Positions 57,030-64,000 of a DNA stretch of 64,000 nt are shown here, piece by piece. Positions within the stretch are counted from its first letter, which is position 1; each line of letters opens with the position of its first letter. The position numbers were made by a program, and so were the translations under genes. The notes beneath the pieces were generated by a model, which saw only the letters and a program-made list of their open reading frames with translations, did no database searches and was not told the DNA's origin. Source of the stretch: Idiomarina loihiensis (GTDB lineage: Bacteria > Pseudomonadota > Gammaproteobacteria > Enterobacterales > Alteromonadaceae); NCBI RefSeq assembly GCF_024584785.1, contig NZ_CP074112.1, positions 1,116,001 to 1,180,000 on the forward strand, given 5' to 3'.

Positions 57030-57587
57030 TAGGTCTCCTGCGTCCTGAACTATTTCAGACCAAGATTTATCGGAATGCCACTCGTCGTACTTTACCATCA
57101 TTGGCAAGTAATGCTCTGGAATGTCTGATTCCGGTGCGTTGCTATACACATACGCCATACCTTCTCTAAACCATTCAGGTTTCATCATGGTCGAAACAGG
57201 GCCAATTTCATAAAATTGGAACCAATGAACCAATTCGTGCTGAGTGATGTAGCGCTGCCACGATTCAGGAGCTATAACCGTACCGAGAAACGGATAAGAA
57301 ATCGCTCGCTCATTTCCTCCACCAAACGACTGGTAGCACTCTGCAGTAGAGCAATAAACAAACGTTGGGCTAGCTCTAAGTGGAAGTTGAGCTGCAGAGA
57401 TGTTCGTTACCGCAGAGCCATAAAGCTCAATAGCTTGATACATCCCACTCGTATCCTCCACGCACACTGAGCCGTTGCACGTCACTCCATTTAAATGAGG
57501 CAGAAGTAACCTTAACGGCTTTGCATATGACCAAGCGAGCGCTGGAATTGACGCAATTACTAAAACCAGAAATAGTTTTCGTATCAC
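57027..57587 (-). CDS. Cassette gene: exported HExxH zinc-peptidase-like protein
   Basis: 186 residues with a signal peptide (MIRKLFLVLVIASIPALAWS) and ITQHELVHWFQFYEIGPV, an HExxH zinc motif, followed by PEWFREGMAYVYS with a Glu that could be the third ligand (gluzincin spacing). Two Cys pairs (TCNGSVC, CSTAEC) could form disulfides. A periplasmic or secreted metalloprotease on a gene cassette. Target unknown. Confidence 0.7.
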   Translation of the reverse strand: MIRKLFLVLVIASIPALAWSYAKPLRLLLPHLNGVTCNGSVCVEDTSGMYQAIELYGSAVTNISAAQLPLRASPTFVYCSTAECYQSFGGGNERAISYPFLGTVIAPESWQRYITQHELVHWFQFYEIGPVSTMMKPEWFREGMAYVYSNAPESDIPEHYLPMMVKYDEWHSDKSWSEIVQDAGDL

Positions 57588-57600
57588 ACTGAGTCCTTAT

Positions 57601-57678
57601 GCATAACGCCCGGCTCACGCGCCGGCTTGGAGCCGCAAAGCGGCGGAAAATCGGTCGCTGTGCAGCCGATTGTTATGC
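57601..57678 (-). other. attC site 4
   Basis: Minus strand GGCATAACAATCGGCTG ... GAGCCGGGCGTTATGC. Pairs: CATAAC with GTTATG, and AATCGGCTG near CAGCCGATT-type complement within the first arm, CCGGCGCGTGAGCCGG inside. The TAA of the gene at 57673 opens it. Confidence 0.85.
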
Positions 57679-58476
57679 CAGAAGTTCCGCGAAATCAACG
57701 GCAAACTCCTGTTCCAAAAACTTTATAGTTTCTGGCTGACCATCCAACGAGGCTCGGATGAGCTGCGAGGTAAACAGCCCACTCTTTGATTTCCACTTTG
57801 CCTCGTTTCGCGGAACAGTCCTGATCCAGTCGACGAGTGCGACATACTCCGACTTATCGAGATCGTTCGAGTTTTCTGCAATATTTGGGCATACCAGCTC
57901 ATGCTGCAAAAGTGGGATACCGCCTACCAGAACGTCACGCACCGGCCGAGCGCTTTGAGTAATTTGGCCAACCCCAACAAAACCGTGGCGCTTGAGATAT
58001 GCTGCGACAAAATCCCCTGTCTGCAAACCTAGCATTGCATCCCGGAATCTTGGTGCCTGACCTGCGGAGATAAACCCATGGGAAACGTAGTCATCCCAGT
58101 TGCGATGCACACCTTCCCCTACGTTGTAATAATATAGCCCATTTTGAAAATCGAACCCCGAAAGGTATTTGTGTAGGGAGTCATGCGGACGGAAATTGTC
58201 TGCATAATGGCCCGAGGATATATTCGTTAACTGCTTACCCAACTTCCAGAGTAGCGTCTTCTCAACCAGCAGCGCATCGTGCTCAGATAGATTGCGAGCA
58301 ATAACCCTGATTATTGGCTCCAACCCTTCTTTCTTGATGGCCTTTATCCGCCGGGATTTTTCGCTATCCGAGTCGTCATTCAGGTGAGCATGTTTACGGG
58401 AGCCTTTACCTTTTCCAAAGTAAAACTCCTCGAAATTTCTGGGATCAATGTAAACGTAGACGTAATAGTTACTCAT
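57673..58476 (-). CDS. Cassette gene: LEM-3-like GIY-YIG domain fused to an EVE/PUA-like domain
   Basis: 267 residues. Residues 1-95 fit a GIY-YIG fold of the LEM-3 type (YYVYVYIDPRNFEEFYFGKGKGSRKHAHL, EKTLLWKLGKQLTNIS). Residues 105-190 (LYYYNVGEGVHRNWDDYVSHGFISAGQ, LQTGDFVAAYLKRHGFVGVGQIT) look like an EVE/YTH-type pocket that can read modified bases. A nuclease joined to a modified-base reader would suit defence against modified phage DNA; this is inference. Confidence 0.7.
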   Translation of the reverse strand: MSNYYVYVYIDPRNFEEFYFGKGKGSRKHAHLNDDSDSEKSRRIKAIKKEGLEPIIRVIARNLSEHDALLVEKTLLWKLGKQLTNISSGHYADNFRPHDSLHKYLSGFDFQNGLYYYNVGEGVHRNWDDYVSHGFISAGQAPRFRDAMLGLQTGDFVAAYLKRHGFVGVGQITQSARPVRDVLVGGIPLLQHELVCPNIAENSNDLDKSEYVALVDWIRTVPRNEAKWKSKSGLFTSQLIRASLDGQPETIKFLEQEFAVDFAELLA

Positions 58477-58487
58477 AACACCTTAGG

Positions 58488-58603
58488 GCATAACGTCGTG
58501 CTAAGCCGACCGAACCGAGAGTGTAACACAGCGCGTACAATGGCGAAGCCATGCGCTGTGTGGAGCGTAGGTGAAGGTTCGGCTTGAGCACCTTGTTGGG
58601 TGC
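58488..58603 (-). other. attC site 5
   Basis: Minus strand GCACCCAACAAGGTGCTCAAGCCGAACC ... GGTTCGGTCGGCTTAGCACGACGTTATGC. Long self-complementary arms (AAGCCGAACC with GGTTCGGTCGGCTT) and an inner stem (GCGCATGGC/GTACGCGC). Nearly the same as sites 6 and 7. Confidence 0.9.
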
Positions 58604-58925
58604 TTTGCGCACTAGGAACCACTGCCCCACCAAGAAGCCCTGAACTACCCTACTTTGAAGATGTACTACAATGGCCAAATTGAAGAAGGGGTGTACGCGC
58701 CGCTTGCCCAACTTACGCGAACCACCAGAAAAGCTTGATAAAATGGTTAACACTGAAAAAACCTACGCCCTCATTTCAAACTCTTCAAGCCGAGAATTTC
58801 AACGACAACCTTCCTTTAAAACGCGCCGGAAACGATATACCAAAGACCACAGAAATAATATCGTTCGCGCAAAGCCTTCACTGAACTCTGACGACTAGAA
58901 AACAAAATTTAGAATGTTTTACCTA
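58604..58925. other. Cassette between attC 5 and 6, no clear gene
   Basis: About 320 bases. The only open frame of note is on the plus strand (58671-58898, MAKLKKGCTRRLPNLREPPE), opposite to the usual cassette direction, without a ribosome binding site and rich in basic residues. I do not count it as a gene. Could be a toxin-like or non-coding cassette. Confidence 0.4.
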
Positions 58926-59042
58926 CACCCAACGCCGTGCTAAGCCGGCCGAACCGAGAGTGTAGCACAGCGCGTACAATGGCGAAGCCATGCGCTGGGC
59001 GGAGCGTAGGTGAAGGTTCAGCTTGAGCGTCTTGTTGGGTGC
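58926..59042 (-). other. attC site 6
   Basis: Begins GCACCCAACAAGACGCTCAAGC on the minus strand and ends GGCTTAGCACGGCGTTGGGTG. Over 90 per cent like site 5 by eye. CACCCAAC and GTTGGGTG are exact complements. Confidence 0.9.
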
Positions 59043-59380
59043 CTGCCAGTTAGAACCTACCCACTTCCAGCGAACTAACTTAGCCTTGCAAAGACTGGCA
59101 CGCTTTTAGGCTGCTTGCGATGTGAAACCCCAAGGACAGCTAAAGTATAGAACACCGTTTTTTGCGGGAACACCACTGTTTTGCAAATGAAAATAAACAC
59201 GGCTTGTGAACTGGTACGACGACGATATTCGCCGCTCTAACTTAGGTTAACCCTGTTCCCCAACCTGCAGGAAAGATAGCTTTGGCCCTCTGACTTCCGT
59301 TATTAAAAACGTTCTCGCCTCGAACCACCACGATTAATAATGCCAGGCTTCTGCACATTTAGAACCAAGATGTTTTTTTA
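59043..59380. other. Gene-less cassette between attC 6 and 7
   Basis: About 340 bases without an open frame of note in any frame. Some cassettes carry promoters or RNAs. No specific structure recognised. Confidence 0.55.
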
Positions 59381-59499
59381 CACCCAACGCCGTGCTAAGC
59401 CGGCCGAATCGAGAGTGTAGCACGGCGAGATATAATGAGCGAAGCGAACCAGCCTGCGCAACGTAGGTGAAGGTTCGGCTTGAGCACCTTGTTGGGTGC
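59381..59499 (-). other. attC site 7
   Basis: Same ends as site 6 (GCACCCAACAAGGTGCTCAAGC to GGCTTAGCACGGCGTTGGGTG), with a different inner loop (GGCTGGTTCGCTTCGCTC). It lies 7 bases beyond the stop of the ion-channel gene. Confidence 0.9.
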
Positions 59500-59505
59500 A
59501 TACCA

Positions 59506-59937
59506 CTAACGCTGATCCCAGTGACGCTGCATTTCGAGATAGAGAAACGAAGCTGTCCAAGTAATAAGTACCAACCCTGCTATTGACTCAATGCCTGTAA
59601 GATAGCGAATATACCCTAAAGGCTCAATATCACCAAAGCCGACTGTTGTGTAAACCGTAAACGAAAAATATACGCAGTCCAACAACGTACCATCAAAATT
59701 GCCTTCTAAACTACCCCAACCCGAACCTTGAGATTTAAAATAGTAACCTAAAGCAAAAATCCATATTTCTATAACATGAGCAATCAAGGCGCCAAAGACT
59801 CCGAAAACTATCCGTAGGCTATGAGCGAAAGTAAAACGTGGTAGGATTTTAACGATCTGGTGCAATATGCCGTAATGCACCATGACCACTACGGCGACAA
59901 GCAAACTATTGATTACAAACGCGAGAAGCAACTGCAT
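59506..59937 (-). CDS. Cassette gene: two-helix potassium-channel-like protein
   Basis: 143 residues. Hydrophobic segments at about 1-25 (LLLAFVINSLLVAVVVMVHYGIL), 40-65, and 105-135 (GIESIAGLVLITWTASFLYL) flank a pore loop with the selectivity filter YTTVGFGDIEPLG. This is the Ion_trans_2 type. A channel borne on a gene cassette may act as a membrane effector or in ion balance. Confidence 0.82.
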   Translation of the reverse strand: MQLLLAFVINSLLVAVVVMVHYGILHQIVKILPRFTFAHSLRIVFGVFGALIAHVIEIWIFALGYYFKSQGSGWGSLEGNFDGTLLDCVYFSFTVYTTVGFGDIEPLGYIRYLTGIESIAGLVLITWTASFLYLEMQRHWDQR

Positions 59938-60366
59938 TACAAATTTACCCAGAAATTACTGTGATCTACTTTAGCACCCAACATTTGTATATTGTGCGTG
60001 CGCATTTAGAAACTCGTCCAATTGACGGTTTTCGGTTCTTAACTTACTGATCAAGCAGGCATTCCTGACTTGAAAAGTCCCGAGTTAGCAAAGGCTATTT
60101 GAGAATGCTCAGTTACACTCTACCGAGCGCACAATATCCAACCTTCATTTTTTGTTATGTCACTGACAGTAAACGACTTAAATACACAACACAACAACAA
60201 AACGCGTAATATTGCCGACGTGAATGTGCCGTGCACCGCTAGCAACACCCACACTGACGAATAACGGAACGGCTAGTCACTAGTTGGAGTAGGCTGAAAG
60301 TCAGAAGGTCCGCTGTTCGCTCATTCGAGCCCGGCAAGCCAGAATTAGGAATGCATGATAACCCTA
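59938..60366. other. Spacer without recognised gene
   Basis: About 430 bases. AGGTCCGCTGTTCGCTCATT at 60306-60325 recurs with 2 changes at 60945-60964, so the pair flanks the next GIY-YIG cassette. No open frame of note. Confidence 0.45.
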
Positions 60367-60434
60367 GCCATAACGTTCAAAAACGCAGTTAGATAACAAC
60401 GCTATTAATCTTTAACTTTGTTGGCTTGTTAGTG
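60367..60434 (-). other. attC-like site 8
   Basis: Minus strand CACTAACAAGCCAACAAAG ... CGTTTTTGAACGTTATGGC. The TAA of the GIY-YIG gene opens it. Short (about 68 bases) with a weak inner stem. The last site of the array on this side. Confidence 0.6.
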
Positions 60435-60896
60435 ATTATCGAAGTTATTGTGAGGGGTTCCTAAACTTACAGAAACGTACATCTCTAAAAGTGCCTGTCG
60501 CATTGGTTCCGGTTCGGAAACGTAGCGTACATGCATCTCCCTCACCCTCTTTTTCTGTTTGATAAATTCAGGACCAAACGTAGCATCTAACTCTAAATTC
60601 GCACGTGAGCCATCGGTAACATATGTCGCCTGTGTGATTCCGGTAATTTCTCGCGTAAGCCTAAAAGCAAATGTAGCTGAATTATGTCCTGAACTTGGCC
60701 GACAATGATTCTGCAAACGCTTTCTTATTGTATTTGTTCTGCCAACGTACAGATGTTTACCATTCTCTGAAAACAGATAAATACCGGACTGTGGGATTTC
60801 CTTTGGCAACGTTGCAACCGTGACTGGTTTCATATTTAGAAGTTGTTGGAAAGATGGTTCTAGTGAATCAATGTACTCTTTAAAAACTGGATGCAT
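60429..60896 (-). CDS. Cassette gene: GIY-YIG nuclease-like protein
   Basis: 155 residues. After a helical N-terminus, SGIYLFSENGKHLYVGRTNTIRKRLQNHC is a standard GIY-YIG start with Arg in place, and GSRANLELDATFGPEFIKQKK carries the Glu. Related proteins are widespread single-domain nucleases of unknown role. Confidence 0.82.
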   Translation of the reverse strand: MHPVFKEYIDSLEPSFQQLLNMKPVTVATLPKEIPQSGIYLFSENGKHLYVGRTNTIRKRLQNHCRPSSGHNSATFAFRLTREITGITQATYVTDGSRANLELDATFGPEFIKQKKRVREMHVRYVSEPEPMRQALLEMYVSVSLGTPHNNFDNH

Positions 60897-61216
60897 TTTT
60901 AATTATCCTAGCATTTTTAAAACAAAAGTTAGCACGAATATTGGAGGTCCGTTCTTCGCTCATTGCTGACCTTCAGCTAAACCCCGACTTTAGTAGTCGT
61001 TTTTAATTTAGCCACTCGAGAGTCTTCCCTTGCATTTCAGTCATTGTTTAGTAAGAATAACTGAGCAAGGATTAAGTACGTTTCGATTAATAGCCCGCCA
61101 AACTATTAGTCATTGAATAGGCACTCCAAATGGGCGCCTATTCAAATCTCCCCAAACCGCATTTCATTAATCAACCTAAGCAGTACATTACGACCATAGG
61201 TTGTTTGCATTAAAAG
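60897..61216. other. Spacer without recognised gene
   Basis: About 320 bases. GAATAGGC (61115-61122) and GCCTATTC (61136-61143) form an inverted repeat with a 13-base loop, without a T-run. The second AGGTCCG-type repeat is at 60945. No gene seen. Confidence 0.4.
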
Positions 61217-61600
61217 TCAAGGTTGTGTTTGCTCTAACGCTCTCGCCTCACTGTTTAACCACATGAGCAATATGTCGCGACGGCCATCAAAAAAAGCCAG
61301 TAATTTACACCATGTTCGCACAAGATAAAGCAACGTGTCTGATTGCGAAACGTTCAACTTTATCTGATTTGCCACTTTTAACTTAATTGTACGCTCAGTC
61401 AAACCGAGCGCATCAGCAATGAGAGTCAAAGGAATGAAATGTTGTAGCGAGTCAATCACGCAAGCATCAATCCCATCTCGCAACTCTTGCTGCACCTTGG
61501 ATGCCGGAAGGGTGATTCTTGCGCAAGAATCACCTGGAGCAAGATTAACAAACCACTGGCTCAATGAACTCGTGTTTTCTTCCGTTGATACAGTGTTCAT
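61217..61600 (-). CDS. Xre/MbcA-type orphan antitoxin-like protein
   Basis: 127 residues. IPLTLIADALGLTERTIKLKVANQIKLNVSQSDTLLYLVRTWCKLLAFF resembles the DUF2384 (MbcA/ParS) pattern: helix-turn-helix followed by a serine-turn and long helix. It ends LMWLNSEARALEQTQP, about 20 residues short of usual partners, and no RES toxin is adjacent. It may be a regulator on its own. Moderately sure of the fold. Confidence 0.5.
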   Translation of the reverse strand: MNTVSTEENTSSLSQWFVNLAPGDSCARITLPASKVQQELRDGIDACVIDSLQHFIPLTLIADALGLTERTIKLKVANQIKLNVSQSDTLLYLVRTWCKLLAFFDGRRDILLMWLNSEARALEQTQP

Positions 61601-61720
61601 TCTATTCCCCCCGCTTAGCTTCTGCGAGATTGTAGCGTCAATTTTAAAATATGTTACTCATGTTAACCATAGCATCAATTTCTAAGACTAAATTTACTGA
61701 GTATCGATTGGAGAAATCAC

Positions 61721-62152
61721 ATGGGGATTATGATCACGGTTGCGTTTGTTATCATGGTTATTGGCTATCTAATTGGCAAAGGCGACGTTGCTGCAAAACG
61801 CTCGCCGGACCTGCTCGCTCCTGTACCTATCAAAAAAACTGGTGACCAGCTTAACGGTACGACCACACGCCTCTTAAGCTCGGATATCCTGAGGTTATAC
61901 GATTGTGATGATGAGCCAACACCGCACCTTTGCCACTCTTATTGGAGAAACCACCGTTTCAGTCATCACTCAGTGATGCATCACGACTTACTCGACCCAG
62001 CCAACCTACTCTCGCCCTTCAATCCAGTAAATGTTCAGTCAGGGTTTCATGACGACATGTTCACGCACAGATTGAGTGATGACGGCATCTTCAATAGCAG
62101 TATCAATAATGACTCATTCAGCTCATTTGACTCACATAGCCCATTTGATTAA
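61721..62152 (+). CDS. Membrane-anchored hypothetical protein
   Basis: 143 residues: one N-terminal helix (MITVAFVIMVIGYLIG), then a hydrophilic part rich in His, Ser, Asp and Phe (PTPHLCHSYWRNHRFSHHSV) ending in repeated S-F/N-N-D units (NSSINNDSFSSFDSHSPFD). No family recognised. It starts 121 bases after the divergent 61217 gene. Confidence 0.5.
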   Translation: MGIMITVAFVIMVIGYLIGKGDVAAKRSPDLLAPVPIKKTGDQLNGTTTRLLSSDILRLYDCDDEPTPHLCHSYWRNHRFSHHSVMHHDLLDPANLLSPFNPVNVQSGFHDDMFTHRLSDDGIFNSSINNDSFSSFDSHSPFD

Positions 62153-62260
62153 CCGCCCTGCAGCGCCCTACTTTTTGGCCCTGCCAATCAGTAGCGCCAA
62201 TATCGAAACATGCTAGCGTGGTTCTGCATAAGTTATTTTAATCACCAAGGAGCCACAACT

Positions 62261-62971
62261 ATGCACTACTCAAAAACCGTATTCGATAAGGCATTCGCTA
62301 ATGCTGACAATGTCCAATGCCTGTTTGATATGCAGCATCAACTGATTGCGTTGGTCGACAACCACCAGCAAATTTTAGGCGCGCTTCTGTTCGAGCTACG
62401 CGATGACAAATACGCTCAAATCGAAGCCCTTGCGACTGCTACCGAGAAAAAGGGTTATGGCTACCGTTTATACCTGTCTGCACTTGCTGCTCTTGCACCT
62501 GGCATGCAGCTTATACCTCAGGCGCTCCAAGACAGCGATGTCTGCTTAGATATTTGGTACAAGCTTTACATGGAGCCGGATACCATCAAGACATCGCTCA
62601 ACGGCACCAAGCATTATCATTTTGACTGGGATGCCACCTACTCTCACGAACTTGCGGGCCTAAATCCCGATATTATTTGCGAGCAATGGGAGGCTTGGGA
62701 GCTCACCGACGATATCTACACCCAAGTGCACTCAGGTGAATTGAATCCACATCCATCCAATGTCTCATTTACACTGCCTGAGCAACGCCGCGCACAAATT
62801 GTCAAAACGGTAACGCCTTATGTGTTTACCGCAGCGCAAATTACCGCGCTAAACGGTTGCTTACAGCTCGACTACGAATCGCTTGGCAGCCCCAAAGCAG
62901 ATACCTTACGACAAGGCGTGACACTACCTGGCAGCAGCGTTACTTCTGCGTTAAAAGTGTGTGCTGCTTAA
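62261..62971 (+). CDS. Hypothetical protein with possible GNAT-like part
   Basis: 236 residues from ATG 62261 (AAGGAG upstream). The N-terminal 100 residues resemble an acetyltransferase-like fold (GALLFELRDDKYAQIEALATATEKKGYGYRLYLSALAAL). The C-terminal part is unassigned. A hairpin terminator follows directly. Fold assignment is tentative. Confidence 0.55.
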   Translation: MHYSKTVFDKAFANADNVQCLFDMQHQLIALVDNHQQILGALLFELRDDKYAQIEALATATEKKGYGYRLYLSALAALAPGMQLIPQALQDSDVCLDIWYKLYMEPDTIKTSLNGTKHYHFDWDATYSHELAGLNPDIICEQWEAWELTDDIYTQVHSGELNPHPSNVSFTLPEQRRAQIVKTVTPYVFTAAQITALNGCLQLDYESLGSPKADTLRQGVTLPGSSVTSALKVCAA

Positions 62972-62996
62972 TTTTCGCCATCCGATACAAACAAAA

Positions 62997-63020
62997 AACG
63001 GAGGCAGTCGCCTCCGTTTC
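62997..63020 (+). terminator. Intrinsic terminator
   Basis: AAACGGAGGC-AGTC-GCCTCCGTTT, a 10-base stem just after the gene at 62261. It also lies beyond the end of the minus-strand gene at 63042, so it can act for both. Confidence 0.88.
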
Positions 63021-63041
63021 ATATTAAATTCATGCACGCAA

Positions 63042-63206
63042 CTATGACGTTGCCTCTTGCCGTTCAATGACTTCGTTCTGTGCCTCAATGGCTTTATCAA
63101 TTACCCGAGCATACACACGCTTCTTCTCACGCGATTTTGCATTTCGCACGAATTCTGACAGGTTCGAGTTATAAGTTGCTCTCGGTTTTGGTAGCCAACT
63201 GAACAT
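63042..63206 (-). CDS. Small hypothetical protein
   Basis: 54 residues: MFSWLPKPRATYNSNLSEF ... SREKKRVYARVIDKAIEAQNEVIERQ. Basic then helical, no cysteines. It reads like a small regulatory or plasmid-type protein; no family recognised. Start ATG 63204-63206. Upstream, 119-170 bases away, lie two related palindromes. Confidence 0.5.
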   Translation of the reverse strand: MFSWLPKPRATYNSNLSEFVRNAKSREKKRVYARVIDKAIEAQNEVIERQEATS

Positions 63207-63324
63207 CACCAATCCCCCCATTTTATGTCGTCAACTGGTGCTAATTATAGCACTCAACAATGCACTAACAGATCGCAACTAACCCACAAATCTGCATACC
63301 TATGCAAACCCCAAAAATACAAAT

Positions 63325-63373
63325 AGCATGAAATCATGCTTTTTCAGCACTCAAATTAGCATGATTTCATGCC
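63325..63373. promoter_or_regulatory. Paired palindromes, possible operator
   Basis: AGCATGA-AA-TCATGCT at 63325-63340 and AGCATGA-TT-TCATGCC at 63358-63373. The same palindrome twice, centres 33 bases apart (three helical turns). Looks like two dimer sites for one regulator. Confidence 0.6.
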
Positions 63374-63520
63374 AAAACCATGTGACCAAGTTTGCCGCGA
63401 CCATGCTAATTTACCTTAATTGATCTTAACTGGCGTTCGGGGTCGATATCGCTGAAAGCCTTATATATCAAGGGTTGCAAAGCAACGTACATTAAGGTAT
63501 AAATACAGAAATTACCCCAG

Positions 63521-63539
63521 ACTACCTTGACATGGTAGG
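63521..63539 (+). repeat. Attachment core, right end of the 36-kb island
   Basis: ACTACCTTGACATGGTAGG, identical to 27525-27543 in the tRNA-Val. Flanks differ on both sides, as expected for an att junction. Confidence 0.85.
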
Positions 63540-63552
63540 AGTTACTTAATTA

Positions 63553-63825
63553 TTAAGGCCACTTCATAGCCGCATGTAGGATTCGTAAAATTCTAAGGGC
63601 GTCCTTACTGAAATCGTACACGACAATATAGTTTGCATGCACTACAAGCTCTCGAGTTCCAAGAACCCGTCCTTCACGGCCTATTTCTGGATATTCAGAC
63701 AGATTTGCTACGCTTGACGAGACTTGATTATCTAGTTGAAGCGCCGCTACTGGGTTATCATTTTCGATAAAGTCATAAATTTGCTCACGATCCCGAATAG
63801 CTTAAGGAGTCCATTGCACAATCAT
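63553..63825 (-). pseudogene. RelE/ParE-type toxin with early in-frame stop
   Basis: The frame from ATG 63823-63825 reads MIVQWTP, then TAA at codon 8, then AIRDREQIYDFIENDNPVAA ... IGREGRVLGTRELVVHANYI ... ILHAAMKWP. The body fits RelE/ParE toxins of about 90 residues. The start overlaps the antitoxin stop (ATGA). The nonsense codon should silence the toxin unless translation restarts downstream; no ATG follows nearby. Confidence 0.8.
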
Positions 63826-64000
63826 CGTTGCTTATCGATGTTACGCTGCGTTAACGCTCTGCGTGCCGCAAACTTAGCCTCAACGTCACCCGCTGGAACC
63901 AAATTCCCAGCGTTAGCAGAATCAAGCCCTTGCTTCACTTGCTCCCTAAACCAGCTATCGTGCTCAGCCAACCGCTCTTGTTGCTGAACGTACTCACGCA
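63822..64000 (-). CDS. Antitoxin of the RelE/ParE pair, C-terminal part (runs off window)
   Basis: The frame open from the window edge reads REYVQQQERLAEHDSWFREQ ... GDVEAKFAARRALTQRN and ends DKQR. The DSWFREQV and AGDVEAKFAARRA pattern is common in antitoxins upstream of ParE toxins. It overlaps the toxin start by 4 bases. The N-terminal DNA-binding part is outside the window. Confidence 0.65.
   Translation of the reverse strand, partial: REYVQQQERLAEHDSWFREQVKQGLDSANAGNLVPAGDVEAKFAARRALTQRNIDKQR

Noticed and set aside
58469-58753. Minus-strand frame of 94 residues
   Set aside because: Most of it is translated attC sequence (sites are open in several frames); no start signal.
58926-59499. 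CRISPR array
   Set aside because: Repeats are about 117 bases, self-complementary and carry attC cores; spacers are hundreds of bases and no cas gene is seen.

Overview
The window looks like a marine-type gammaproteobacterial chromosome, possibly Alteromonadales or a relative. The evidence is the order thrS-infC-rpmI-rplT-pheS-pheT, an AbgT transporter, an NsrR-type regulator and the general codon style. I cannot name a genus. The window divides into a conserved chromosomal part (about 1-21.4 kb), an Rhs toxin cluster wedged at a tRNA-Val (21.4-27.5 kb), and a composite island of about 36 kb (27.5-63.54 kb) that carries copper/silver and mercury genes, broken insertion sequences and an integron-type gene-cassette array.

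Core part: the translation operon runs on the minus strand, with infC starting at AUU. It is followed by riboflavin synthase, a DUF3080 lipoprotein, a small exported protein behind a Fur-box-like palindrome, a MoxR/VWA pair, a large S8 protease lipoprotein, a TetR-acyl-CoA dehydrogenase-acyl-CoA ligase set, an AbgT transporter, and an NsrR-like repressor divergent from a small membrane protein with a good NsrR operator between them.

tRNA-Val(GAC) region: one intact tRNA lies at 27499-27575. The chromosomal DNA leading into it (about 297 bp) is duplicated at 21136-21433 and breaks exactly inside the anticodon arm. The core of that arm recurs a third time at 63521-63539. The three cores bound two segments. 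The first holds three Rhs C-terminal cassettes, each followed by a probable immunity gene. Two of the toxin tips carry zinc-protease motifs (HExxH and HExxHxxGxxH), and both are paired with immunity proteins bearing export signals.

The second segment is the metal island. It has a cupredoxin, a broken and an intact P-type copper ATPase, ferritin-like, HMA-like and PII-like small proteins, CusCBA with a CusF domain fused to CusB, two PepSY membrane proteins (one fused to a ferredoxin reductase), a glutaredoxin-MauE fusion, and a long operon with DUF411, TatA, the CopA oxidase, CopB, CopC, CopD, a SnoaL-like protein and an APC permease. Two or three small exported Cys/His/Met-rich proteins accompany the copper genes. 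A truncated integrase beside a tRNA-Leu 3' end and a minimal mer unit (merR, merC, GDCCVxC protein) with a clear MerR operator follow.

From about 55.4 to 60.4 kb there is an array of gene cassettes separated by attC-like sites, all in minus orientation, with no integron integrase in the window. Cassettes encode three GIY-YIG proteins, an ion channel, an exported HExxH protein and unknowns. The island ends with small hypothetical genes and, just past the third tRNA core, a RelE/ParE-type toxin gene with an early stop codon and its antitoxin at the window edge.
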